From NCBI GenBank assembly GCA_964345825.1, contig CAYFSI010000026.1, positions 1 to 13,268 on the forward strand: 13,268 nt of DNA, given 5' to 3'. Position numbers and translations under genes: made by a program. Shown here piece after piece: positions 1 through 7,896 of the stretch (the stretch's first letter is position 1; the number at the start of each line of letters is the position of its first letter). The DNA comes from JAAYDH01 sp964345825 (lineage in GTDB: Bacteria > Bacillota_I > Bacilli_A > RFN20 > CAG-826). Under the pieces are notes generated by a model that did no database searches, was not told the origin of the DNA, and saw only the letters and a program-made list of their open reading frames with translations.

Positions 1-1
1 A

Positions 2-760
2 TTCCCCTATATGGATGAGTTAAACGAAGAGTGGTTCAAGAAACCATTCCTCGCTATTATTTTAGATACCGCTAACAGCTCTCGCATCGCAGATCCACGT
101 TGGAAAAAAGCCAAATTTAAAGTGAAGATGGATCACCATCCACTTGTTGAAGATTTTGGTAATGTCAGCATGGTCAACACCGTTGGAGCAGCGGCTTCAG
201 AAAATATTGTTAACGCTCTGATTAATTTCAAGGGCAAATATGTGATGAGCAAAGAAGCGGCGGGATATTTCTACACAGCAATTGCTGGTGATTCTGGGCG
301 TTTCCAATACGCTTCCACCTCAGCCCACACTTTTGCCATTGCTGGATATCTACTTGAATCAGGTTTAGAATTAAGCAAAATTTATCAGAAGATGTATCGC
401 AAGCAACTCGATGACCTATATGTTACCGCTTATATTCTCAATCACTTCACGATTTCAGAAAAAGGCGTGGCCTATTATATTTTGGACGCCAAAATTCAAG
501 ATGAATTAAAGATCACTACCGAAAGAGGCAAAGAAAATGTCAATATTTTTGCCAATATTGAAGGGGTTAATGCTTGGTGTTCGATCACTGAAGATCCTAA
601 AGATAATTGCTGGAGAATTTCCATACGTTCCAAAGAAAAGGCCATCAATGGAGTCGCGGCTATGTTTGAAGGAGGCGGACACCCTCAAGCTTCCGGAGCC
701 AAAATTAATTCCCTTGATGAACTGCCGAAGTTTATCGCTGAGCTAGATAAATTATTCTAA
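2..760 (+). CDS. nrnA: DHH/DHHA1 phosphoesterase, NrnA-like (5' end outside window)
   Basis: This is the C-terminal part of a DHH-family phosphoesterase, most like the Bacillus NrnA/YtqI group. These cytoplasmic enzymes degrade nanoRNA (oligoribonucleotides of a few bases) and dephosphorylate pAp. The reading frame is open at the left edge, and the ATG at 11 is internal, because three in-frame codons precede it and the N-terminal DHH metal motifs are missing. About 65-70 residues are probably lost, judged against the usual length of about 315. Visible landmarks are a metal-ligand Asp in ILDTANSS (codon 65-67), the signature DHHP (131-142) and the C-terminal DHHA1 glycine loop GGGHPQASGA (671-700), which binds substrate. 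The next gene, dnaE, is also its neighbour in Bacillus, which supports the assignment. A different DHH/DHHA1 phosphoesterase cannot be fully excluded without the N-terminus. Confidence 0.87.
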   Translation, partial: FPYMDELNEEWFKKPFLAIILDTANSSRIADPRWKKAKFKVKMDHHPLVEDFGNVSMVNTVGAAASENIVNALINFKGKYVMSKEAAGYFYTAIAGDSGRFQYASTSAHTFAIAGYLLESGLELSKIYQKMYRKQLDDLYVTAYILNHFTISEKGVAYYILDAKIQDELKITTERGKENVNIFANIEGVNAWCSITEDPKDNCWRISIRSKEKAINGVAAMFEGGGHPQASGAKINSLDELPKFIAELDKLF

Positions 761-771
761 ATCTGAATTGT

Positions 772-802
772 AAAAGGTAGCCAATAGGTTACCTTTTTAT
801 TT
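772..802 (+). terminator. Intrinsic terminator after nrnA
   Basis: An 11-bp stem (772-782 with 787-797, one G-T pair) closes a 4-base AATA loop and is followed by a T-rich tract. It lies 11 bases after the nrnA stop codon and should separate nrnA transcription from dnaE. Confidence 0.85.
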
Positions 803-829
803 AAAAAAGCCATAGTTTTAGACTATACT
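800..829 (+). promoter_or_regulatory. Candidate dnaE promoter placing the transcript start at the ATG
   Basis: TATACT (824-829) matches the sigma-A -10 consensus at five of six bases. The best -35 is weak: TTTAAA (800-805), 18 bases upstream, overlapping the end of the nrnA terminator. Initiation about 7 bases after the -10 falls at 836, the A of the dnaE start codon. No Shine-Dalgarno-like sequence lies upstream of that ATG. The position is inferred from sequence only. Confidence 0.5.
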
Positions 830-835
830 ATACGT

Positions 836-3800
836 ATGAGCAAATTCGCGCCCTTGCATATTATTTCCTGCTACTCTTTCTTAAAGAGCGGCTTGACCAT
901 GAAAAAAATTGCCCGCTCAATTGAAAAGCAGGGCTATTTTGGAGCTGGCGTTGCTGATTTTGAATGCATGTACGGCCTTCCCGAATTTGTCCACGCCATG
1001 GAAGATATTGAAAAACCCTATTTGGTCGGCCTTAATATCACCATTGATGAGGCAAATCTTTGCTTGTATGTTCTCAACGAGGAAGGTTACCACCACCTCA
1101 TCAACATTCACACTGCGATTCAAAGAAACGAATTAAATCTCGCTTCTCTTGCAAAAAATTGCGGGGGATTAGCCTGTGTCATCGAAACCAATTATGGAGC
1201 CTTTAAGGAACGCTTTTCTGTCTTGGAAAAAGTCGATACAACTTTTACGAAGTGGCTCAATGAATATTCCAAACTCTTTGACTCAAGATTTTATATTGGA
1301 ATCGAAGTTGTCGATTTAGTCAGTAAGACAATGATGGAGAAAGTCCGGACTTTCGCTAAAGAGTACAATTATCAATGCATAGCTTTTCCTCGTCTACGAT
1401 ACGAGAAGAAAGATGATGCGATTGTCTTAAAGATAGTGTCCGCCATCGGAGAAGGAACCTTCATCAAAGAGAAGAAGGCTGTTGGATATGAGTACTTCAT
1501 GACCGAAGCCGACTATCATAAAATCTATTCTGAAAAGGAGATAGATGCGACCAACGATTTGATTAAACAAAGCCAATTTTCATTCATTCAAAAAAGAGGC
1601 GAAATGCTCCATTTTTCTTCCCGTAACTGTGATGAAGAATTGAAAGAGATGGCTTATGAGAAACTAAAAAAACTCAATTTAGACACTAAATCTGAATATA
1701 TTGAGAGACTGAATTATGAGCTATCAACAATCAGTTCGATGGGATATTCCGATTATTTTCTCTTAGTTCAAGATTACGTGAACTGGGCAAAAAAGGAAGG
1801 AATTCTTGTCGGAGCTGGCCGAGGTAGTTCGGCGGGAAGCTTAGTGAGTTATCTTTTAAATATCACCGAAGTCGATCCAATCTTTTATCGTTTACAGTTT
1901 GAAAGATTTCTTAATCCGGCAAGAAAAAGTATGCCAGATATTGACGTCGACTTCATGGATATCAAGCGCGAAGATGTCATTCAATATATGCGCGAAAAAT
2001 ATGGGCATAACAAAGTCAGCACGATTGTTACTTTCCAAACCATTTTGGCTCGACAAGCCATTCGTGATATTGGCCGTGTTTATCAATATCCGGAAAGACA
2101 TATTGTTTTACTCAGCAAGGCTATTAGCAATCCCCGCTATTCCCTAGGCCAAGCTTATAAATATCTACCTGAGTTCCAAAAGATTGTCGATAGCGATCCA
2201 TACTTTAAAGAATTTATCTCTCTAGCGGGAAAGATTGAGGGTTTACCCCGTCAATCCGGACAACATGCCGCAGGCATTATTCTCAATAATACACCTATCG
2301 AAAATTCGATTCCTGTCTCCATTGATTTTAACGATAATTACATTTCACAATACGAAGCAGAGTATCTCGAAGAACAAGGATTCTTAAAGATGGACTTTCT
2401 TGGCATCCGCAATTTAACCACTGTCTCGGTGTGCGTTGATTTGATCAACTCTCATTATCCGGATGCTCACCTCGATAAAATGAAATTACCCTATGATAGT
2501 CCGGAAATATTTAATCTCATCAGTTCTGGCCACACGATTGGTTTATTTCAAATTGAAACCACAGTGATGCGAAGAGGAATTCAAACCTTGAGACCGAGTT
2601 CTTTTGAAGATGTCGTCGCCCTGATTGCTTTAAATCGCCCTGGGCCAATGCCTTATGTCAAAAATTACGCTCTTCGAAGAGATGGCAAAGAAAAAATAGT
2701 CTATCTTTCCGAGGACTTGAAAGACATTCTAGCTCCTACCTATGGAATTATTGTCTATCAAGAACAGATTAACCAGATCGCTTCTGTCATGGCTGGTTTA
2801 TCCCCTGCTGAAGCTGATTCTTTCCGTCGGGCAGTTAGCAAAAAAGATAAAGCCACTCTTCTTTCCCTCGGAAAACAGTTCATTGAAGGTTCAATTAAAA
2901 CTGGCCATAGCGAGGCAGTTAGCAAAGAAGTCTTTAACGATATTTTGAAGTTTGCTGACTACGGGTTTAATCGTTCTCACTCAGTGGCTTACGCAATTTT
3001 AACTTGTCGTATGGCTTGGCTCAAAGCCCATTATCCTTTAGAATTCTATGTCGCTTTATTAGAAACTAGTCTATCCGCTAACGATAGCAAATTTATTGAT
3101 AATATTGCCGAAATGAAGGCGATGGGCATTAAGATACTACCACCTGATATCAACGAGTCTCAAATGGCTTTTTCAATCAACAACAATAGTCTACTATTCC
3201 CCTTGACTTCTATCAGCGGAATCAATGATTTAATGGCCGAGACCATTATCCAAGAACGCAAAAATGGCCCTTATAAAGATATCTTTGACTTTGTGACCCG
3301 CCTTTATCAAAACAAAATAAGTGAGATTCAGGTCTTAAAATTAATCAATGCTGGAGCGTTTGATAAGTTGCATAATTCTAGAGCTAGTTTACGAAACACG
3401 ATCAAGGCTGCTTTGCAGTACGCTCAATTAATCAGCGATGATAACGGACAGCTCAATTTAGGAATTGCCGCGATCGCCCCTCCAGGCATTATGATGGAGC
3501 AGGATGATCCGCTCGAAAATCTCGATTTGGAATACGATACAATTGGAGTTATGCTCAGCAGCAATATTTTAGATTACAAAAAAGATTTATTGAAAGCTAA
3601 GAATGTTGTCCCCATTAATGAGCTGGTTGAGCACAACAAAGTTAATATTGCTGGGATTGTGAAAGTCAAAAAAGTCATCAAGACCAAAAAAGGTTCATCG
3701 ATGGCTTTCGTTAAGATTTTCGATCAAACAGGCGATATCGAAATGACCGTTTTCCCCAACTTATTCGCTGAGGTGGCTTCCTTACTAGAAAAGAATAATA

Positions 3801-3883
3801 TCATTCTCATTAAAGGCCGATATGAAGTGAAAAATGATGAATCGAGTTTTATCGCCGAGACGATTGAAAATTTGGAGAGTTAA
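836..3883 (+). CDS. dnaE: DNA polymerase III alpha subunit, DnaE type
   Basis: DnaE is a family C replicative DNA polymerase. In Bacillota it usually works beside PolC, for example extending RNA primers. At 1015 residues it is a short DnaE. Domains in order: an N-terminal PHP domain (about 1-200); the palm, with the nucleotide loop GAGRGSSAGS (326-335), catalytic Asp pair D370/D372 in PDIDVDF and the third Asp D520 in MDFLGI; helix-hairpin-helix (around 793-825); and a C-terminal OB fold (about 936-1005). QLNLG (872-876) sits where a beta-clamp-binding QLxLF motif is expected, but its last aromatic is replaced. The PHP metal motif is eroded: the HxHxH positions read P6-L-H8-I-I10, so the domain is probably structural. 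The ATG at 836 is the only plausible start, because no upstream in-frame start exists and the N-terminus matches the family. It has no visible ribosome binding site. It heads the operon with polA and mutM/coaE. Confidence 0.97.
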   Translation: MSKFAPLHIISCYSFLKSGLTMKKIARSIEKQGYFGAGVADFECMYGLPEFVHAMEDIEKPYLVGLNITIDEANLCLYVLNEEGYHHLINIHTAIQRNELNLASLAKNCGGLACVIETNYGAFKERFSVLEKVDTTFTKWLNEYSKLFDSRFYIGIEVVDLVSKTMMEKVRTFAKEYNYQCIAFPRLRYEKKDDAIVLKIVSAIGEGTFIKEKKAVGYEYFMTEADYHKIYSEKEIDATNDLIKQSQFSFIQKRGEMLHFSSRNCDEELKEMAYEKLKKLNLDTKSEYIERLNYELSTISSMGYSDYFLLVQDYVNWAKKEGILVGAGRGSSAGSLVSYLLNITEVDPIFYRLQFERFLNPARKSMPDIDVDFMDIKREDVIQYMREKYGHNKVSTIVTFQTILARQAIRDIGRVYQYPERHIVLLSKAISNPRYSLGQAYKYLPEFQKIVDSDPYFKEFISLAGKIEGLPRQSGQHAAGIILNNTPIENSIPVSIDFNDNYISQYEAEYLEEQGFLKMDFLGIRNLTTVSVCVDLINSHYPDAHLDKMKLPYDSPEIFNLISSGHTIGLFQIETTVMRRGIQTLRPSSFEDVVALIALNRPGPMPYVKNYALRRDGKEKIVYLSEDLKDILAPTYGIIVYQEQINQIASVMAGLSPAEADSFRRAVSKKDKATLLSLGKQFIEGSIKTGHSEAVSKEVFNDILKFADYGFNRSHSVAYAILTCRMAWLKAHYPLEFYVALLETSLSANDSKFIDNIAEMKAMGIKILPPDINESQMAFSINNNSLLFPLTSISGINDLMAETIIQERKNGPYKDIFDFVTRLYQNKISEIQVLKLINAGAFDKLHNSRASLRNTIKAALQYAQLISDDNGQLNLGIAAIAPPGIMMEQDDPLENLDLEYDTIGVMLSSNILDYKKDLLKAKNVVPINELVEHNKVNIAGIVKVKKVIKTKKGSSMAFVKIFDQTGDIEMTVFPNLFAEVASLLEKNNIILIKGRYEVKNDESSFIAETIENLES
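3874..3879 (+). promoter_or_regulatory. Ribosome binding site that fixes the polA start
   Basis: GGAGAG lies 5 bases before the ATG at 3885, inside the last dnaE codons. It selects this ATG over the in-frame ATG at 3834, which would add 17 non-conserved residues overlapping dnaE. Confidence 0.85.
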
Positions 3884-3884
3884 T

Positions 3885-6482
3885 ATGAAGAAAATTACGA
3901 TAATAGATGGCAACTCGTTGCTATTCCGCGCTTATTACGCCACCGCTTACCACGGTGTGGAAGTAATGCGAAGCCAAGATGGAATACCAACAAACGCTAT
4001 TTTTGCCTTTTCCAATATGCTTAATAAGATTATTTCAACCCTCAAAGAAGGCGAAGCTATTTTCGTGGCTTTTGATACTGGAAAGCCAACTTTTAGACAT
4101 GAGAGTTGCGATTTTTATAAAACCAATCGAAAACCCGCTCCTGATGATTTAGTGAAACAATTTCCCATTGTCAGAGAATTTTTACACGCAATAGGAATAT
4201 TTCAATTTGAAGAAGATGGTTTTGAAGGAGACGATATTGCCGGAAGCGTAGCAAAAGAAGCCGAGCGACTTGGCTATGAAGTACATCTCTATACTTCAGA
4301 TCGCGACTTTATTCAATTAGTCAGTGAAAACACCACTGCTCACATTCTTAAGAAAGGTCTTTCCGATGTCTTGTTAATGACCCCTCAACTCGTTGAAGAA
4401 ACCTATGGATTTAAGCCTCATCAAATTGTGGATTACAAAGGTTTAAGAGGCGATGCCAGTGACAACCTACCCGGCATTAAAGGAATCGGCGAAAAGACAG
4501 CCATTAAATTAATTCAGGAGTACGGAAGTTTTGAGGAAATACTTAAAAATGCTCCCTTGATGAAAGGTAAAATTGGTGAACAAATTATCGCTGATCAAGA
4601 GATGGGCAAAATATCTCTCGAGATGGCACTCATAAAAACCGATGTTCCCCTACCTTTCTCTATATCTGAGCTCACTTATGAAGGCTATGATTTCCAAACA
4701 CTTAATAATTTCTGCCAAAAATATGGCTTTAAACAATTGATTAATAAAATTCCTCAAAAATGGAAAAAAGACACCACTGCAGGAGTGGAAATTGAGGTTC
4801 AGCAGGTTATTTCTTTGGATTCCTTTGATATTCATGATTCTCTTGGGATTGCCCTTGATTACGATGGCGATGATTACACGAACTGCGACATTTTCGGAGT
4901 CGGTTTTGATTTTGGAAGCCACCACTTATATATGGAAATCGATGATTTGAAAAAAGATAAGGTTGCAAAACGAATTCTTTCCGATAAATCTATTAAAAAA
5001 TATTGTTATGATTTTAAAGCTATTAGAGTCGCATTATTCAAACTTGGAATTGAAATAAAAGGTTTAGTTTTTGACCTGTTGATTGCTTCTTATCTGTTAG
5101 ACAGTTCTTTAAAAAACAACCCCGAAATAGTCGTTAACTTATTTGGTGTCGACTTAGGAACGAGCGAAGAAGAAGTGTCTTTATTAAGCACTGGAAATCC
5201 CAAAAAGACAGTAAAAATCGCTCATTTGTCACGAATTTTGTTTTCAAAGGTCACACAAGAGTTAAAGAAAATTTCCGCTTTTGAATTATATAACAATTTA
5301 GAGATTCCTCTCGTTGACACTCTTGCTGATATGGAAATCGAAGGTTTCCCATTAGATGTCAAAATGTTAGATTCCTTTGGAGATGTCTACAAGGAAAAAG
5401 CCAATGAATTATCTAAAGAGATATTTCAAATGGCGGGGGAAGAATTTAATCTTTCTTCTCCAAAACAAATCGGCGAGGTTCTCTACAATAAAATGGGGTT
5501 GAAAGCGAATCGCAAAATGTCCACTTCTTTTGAAGCTTTAAAGGAATTATCAAAGGAACACCCTATTGTCGATAAGATTCTCGAATACCGCAAATATTTC
5601 AAATTGATATCAACATATATCGATGGCTTGAAAAAACACATTCATGAGGATGGAAAAATCCACGCCAAATTCAATCAAGCTCTCACTGCTACTGGCCGTT
5701 TGTCAAGTTCCGACCCAAATTTACAAAATATTTCCGTTCGTGATGAAGAAGGAAAGTTAATTCGCAAAGCTTTCTATTTCCAAGATAGCAATTACGAATT
5801 GTTGTCCTTTGATTATTCTCAAATTGAGTTGCGCGTCTTAGCATCGCTTTCTCATTGTGTTCCCTTACAGGAAATTTTTACTAAACGCCAAGATATTCAC
5901 TCCGCGACTGCACAGAAGATATTTAACCTCACTAAAGAACCAACTCCTCTTCAAAGAAGAAGAGCTAAGACTGTCAATTTTGGTATTGTTTATGGCATTT
6001 CCGACTGGGGTTTGGCGGAACAATTAGAAATTCCTGTTCAAGAGGCGAAAAGTATCATCTCAAATTTCTATCAATCTTTCCCTGAAATTGGAACATTTTT
6101 TAATAGTGTTATCTCGCAAGCTTTGAAAGATGGATATGTTTCAACATTGCTTGGAAGAAGAAGGTATTTAAGAGAACTCAAGGATGGCAATTATCAAACT
6201 AGAGAGTTCGCCAAAAGAGCGGCAATGAACGCTCCCATTCAGGGAACGGCAGCCGATTTAATTAAATGTGCGATGATTCGTGTTGATCAAGCCCTTGAAG
6301 AGGGAAAATATCAAACCAAGATGATTTTGCAAATTCACGATGAATTGCTTTTCAAAGTTCCCAAAAATGAAAAGGACATTGTATATCCTCTCATTAAAAA
6401 GATAATGGAAAACGCCATGAAACTGGATGTCCCTCTCGAAGTAGACGGAGGATTCGGTGAAGATTGGTATAGCACCAAATAA
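3885..6482 (+). CDS. polA: DNA polymerase I, proofreading domain degenerate
   Basis: Pol I removes RNA primers and fills gaps during lagging-strand maturation and repair. The 865-residue product has the full three-domain layout. The 5' nuclease (1 to about 290) has DGNSLLFRAYYA at the N-terminus, the acidic stretch GFEGDDIAG, SDRDF, and the helix-hairpin region GDASDNLPGIKGIGEKTA. The central 3'-5' exonuclease domain (about 315-460) is eroded: DxE reads D325-Y-D327, the position of E. coli D424 appears to be I380, and the third YxxxD motif is not found, so proofreading is probably absent as in Bacillus Pol I. The polymerase domain is intact: motif A DYSQIELR starting at D643, motif B R693-A-K695-T-V-N-F699-G-I-V-Y703, and motif C HDE with D819. 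F699 is the residue type that normally discriminates against dideoxynucleotides. It starts 1 base after dnaE and is followed 10 bases later by mutM/coaE. Confidence 0.98.
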   Translation: MKKITIIDGNSLLFRAYYATAYHGVEVMRSQDGIPTNAIFAFSNMLNKIISTLKEGEAIFVAFDTGKPTFRHESCDFYKTNRKPAPDDLVKQFPIVREFLHAIGIFQFEEDGFEGDDIAGSVAKEAERLGYEVHLYTSDRDFIQLVSENTTAHILKKGLSDVLLMTPQLVEETYGFKPHQIVDYKGLRGDASDNLPGIKGIGEKTAIKLIQEYGSFEEILKNAPLMKGKIGEQIIADQEMGKISLEMALIKTDVPLPFSISELTYEGYDFQTLNNFCQKYGFKQLINKIPQKWKKDTTAGVEIEVQQVISLDSFDIHDSLGIALDYDGDDYTNCDIFGVGFDFGSHHLYMEIDDLKKDKVAKRILSDKSIKKYCYDFKAIRVALFKLGIEIKGLVFDLLIASYLLDSSLKNNPEIVVNLFGVDLGTSEEEVSLLSTGNPKKTVKIAHLSRILFSKVTQELKKISAFELYNNLEIPLVDTLADMEIEGFPLDVKMLDSFGDVYKEKANELSKEIFQMAGEEFNLSSPKQIGEVLYNKMGLKANRKMSTSFEALKELSKEHPIVDKILEYRKYFKLISTYIDGLKKHIHEDGKIHAKFNQALTATGRLSSSDPNLQNISVRDEEGKLIRKAFYFQDSNYELLSFDYSQIELRVLASLSHCVPLQEIFTKRQDIHSATAQKIFNLTKEPTPLQRRRAKTVNFGIVYGISDWGLAEQLEIPVQEAKSIISNFYQSFPEIGTFFNSVISQALKDGYVSTLLGRRRYLRELKDGNYQTREFAKRAAMNAPIQGTAADLIKCAMIRVDQALEEGKYQTKMILQIHDELLFKVPKNEKDIVYPLIKKIMENAMKLDVPLEVDGGFGEDWYSTK

Positions 6483-6486
6483 GGAG
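6481..6486 (+). promoter_or_regulatory. mutM/coaE ribosome binding site
   Basis: AAGGAG overlaps the polA stop codon and lies 6 bases before the ATG at 6493. It is the only clear start signal seen for the whole fused gene. Confidence 0.85.
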
Positions 6487-6492
6487 TAAGAT

Positions 6493-7896
6493 ATGCCAGA
6501 GTTACCAGAAGTTGAAACGATTAAATCGCTTTTAAAACCTATTGTTATATCTCATCGAATAACTTCTATTGATGTTCTTCGCAAAACCACTATCTTGGGA
6601 GACGTTGACACCTTTATTAATGCTTTGGTGGGTGAAACTTTTACTGATGTAACCCGCATTGGCAAATTTCTCATTTTCCATTTAACCAATGACAAAGTAT
6701 TTTTATCTCATCTTCGCATGGAAGGCAAATACTACGAGATTGATGAAAATGAAAAGAACACCTATTTCGCTCGTGTTGTATTTCATCTCGATAATGGTAA
6801 AAAATTATGCTATGACGATTCCCGCTGTTTTGGAATCATGAAATTAACCGATGAAACTCATTGGAAAAGCGAAAAAGAAATCGCACAGTTGGGACCTGAA
6901 CCTTTCGATGTTCAAGATGTCTCTTATTTGATGAAACGAACCAAAAGAACTTCTTTGGCCATTAAGTCAACTTTACTCGATCAAACATTGATGACCGGCC
7001 TAGGCAACATCTATGTTGATGAAGTTCTCTATGCTTGTCATATCAATCCTCTTACTCCTGCAAAACTGATTAAGAAAGAGGAGTGGGAGAATATCGTCAA
7101 AGAATCGAAAAGAATTCTAAGCAGCGCTATTAAAGCGGGGGGTTCCACAATACGCAGCTATCACCCAGGTAAAGACATTGATGGTAATTTCCAAACTAAT
7201 CTTCTAGCCTATGGCCAAAAAGACAACGATTGTCAGAAATGTCATCACCCAATGAAATTTATCAAAGTGAATGGACGAGGAACAACTTTCTGTCCGGTTT
7301 GCCAAGTCAAAAAAGGATTACCAATTTCAGTAGGAATCTTCGGTTCAATTGGAAGTGGAAAAACGGAAGTACTAAAACTTTTTAAGGAAGCTGGGTACGC
7401 GACTTTATCAAGCGATGATATTGTCGCTGAACTATATAAGAAACCTAGTATTGTCGATTCAATTAATAAGTTATTTAACTTAAAATTTGTTGATATGGTC
7501 GATAAAAGCCTCCTTCGTGAACATTTAGCTGTTTATCCAAAGGATAAGAAAAAATTGGAACAATATATTCATCCATTAGTGAAAAAAGAAGTCGCTTCTT
7601 TTATTAAACTTCATCCTTTAAGTGCGGTTGAAGTCCCGCTTATGTTTGAAGCCAAGATGGAAAGTATGTTTGATGTTCTTATCGCTGTTGATACCGATGA
7701 TCAAATTCGATATGAGAGAGTGAAACAAAGAAACGCTGCCACAGGTTCATTTTTGACTTTTCTCAACCAATTCGATAACCACTTTTCATTTAATAAAAGA
7801 AAAGCTGACTTTGTCGTTATAAACAATGCCAGCCATGAAGAATTAAAGAAGATGGTTAATCAAATCATTAATAAATTGCAAGATCGCCAAAGCTGA
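6493..7896 (+). CDS. mutM/coaE: MutM (Fpg) glycosylase fused in frame to CoaE (dephospho-CoA kinase)
   Basis: One uninterrupted 467-codon frame encodes two complete enzymes. Residues 1 to about 272 are MutM, which excises oxidised purines and cuts the strand. It has the catalytic N-terminus MPELPEVETI (P2, E3), the conserved K58 (K57 in mature numbering), the H2TH motif TGLGNIYVDEVLY, and a zinc finger with C247, C250, C267 and C270 enclosing NGRGTTF. Residues 278-467 are CoaE, which phosphorylates dephospho-CoA in the last step of CoA synthesis. It has the P-loop GSIGSGKT (284-291), SSDDIVAELY, IHPLV, VEVPLMFE and a C-terminal KADFVVINN. The lid region around QIRYERVKQRN is somewhat divergent. 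The linker is only about six residues (VKKGLP). Separate MutM and CoaE are about 274 and 200 residues, so neither half is truncated. The two genes are close neighbours in many Bacillota, so the fusion probably arose by loss of the intervening stop. The TGA stop lies inside the end of dnaI. Confidence 0.94.
   Translation: MPELPEVETIKSLLKPIVISHRITSIDVLRKTTILGDVDTFINALVGETFTDVTRIGKFLIFHLTNDKVFLSHLRMEGKYYEIDENEKNTYFARVVFHLDNGKKLCYDDSRCFGIMKLTDETHWKSEKEIAQLGPEPFDVQDVSYLMKRTKRTSLAIKSTLLDQTLMTGLGNIYVDEVLYACHINPLTPAKLIKKEEWENIVKESKRILSSAIKAGGSTIRSYHPGKDIDGNFQTNLLAYGQKDNDCQKCHHPMKFIKVNGRGTTFCPVCQVKKGLPISVGIFGSIGSGKTEVLKLFKEAGYATLSSDDIVAELYKKPSIVDSINKLFNLKFVDMVDKSLLREHLAVYPKDKKKLEQYIHPLVKKEVASFIKLHPLSAVEVPLMFEAKMESMFDVLIAVDTDDQIRYERVKQRNAATGSFLTFLNQFDNHFSFNKRKADFVVINNASHEELKKMVNQIINKLQDRQS

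Noticed and set aside
3834..3884. polA start at the ATG at 3834
   Set aside because: It would overlap dnaE by 50 bases and add residues before the conserved MKKITIIDGNS; the ATG at 3885 has a good ribosome binding site.
7894..7896. TGA read as Trp (Mycoplasma-type code), extending CoaE
   Set aside because: CoaE has already reached its normal end at KMVNQIINKLQDRQS, TGG is used for Trp in all genes, and no internal TGA occurs in any recognised gene.
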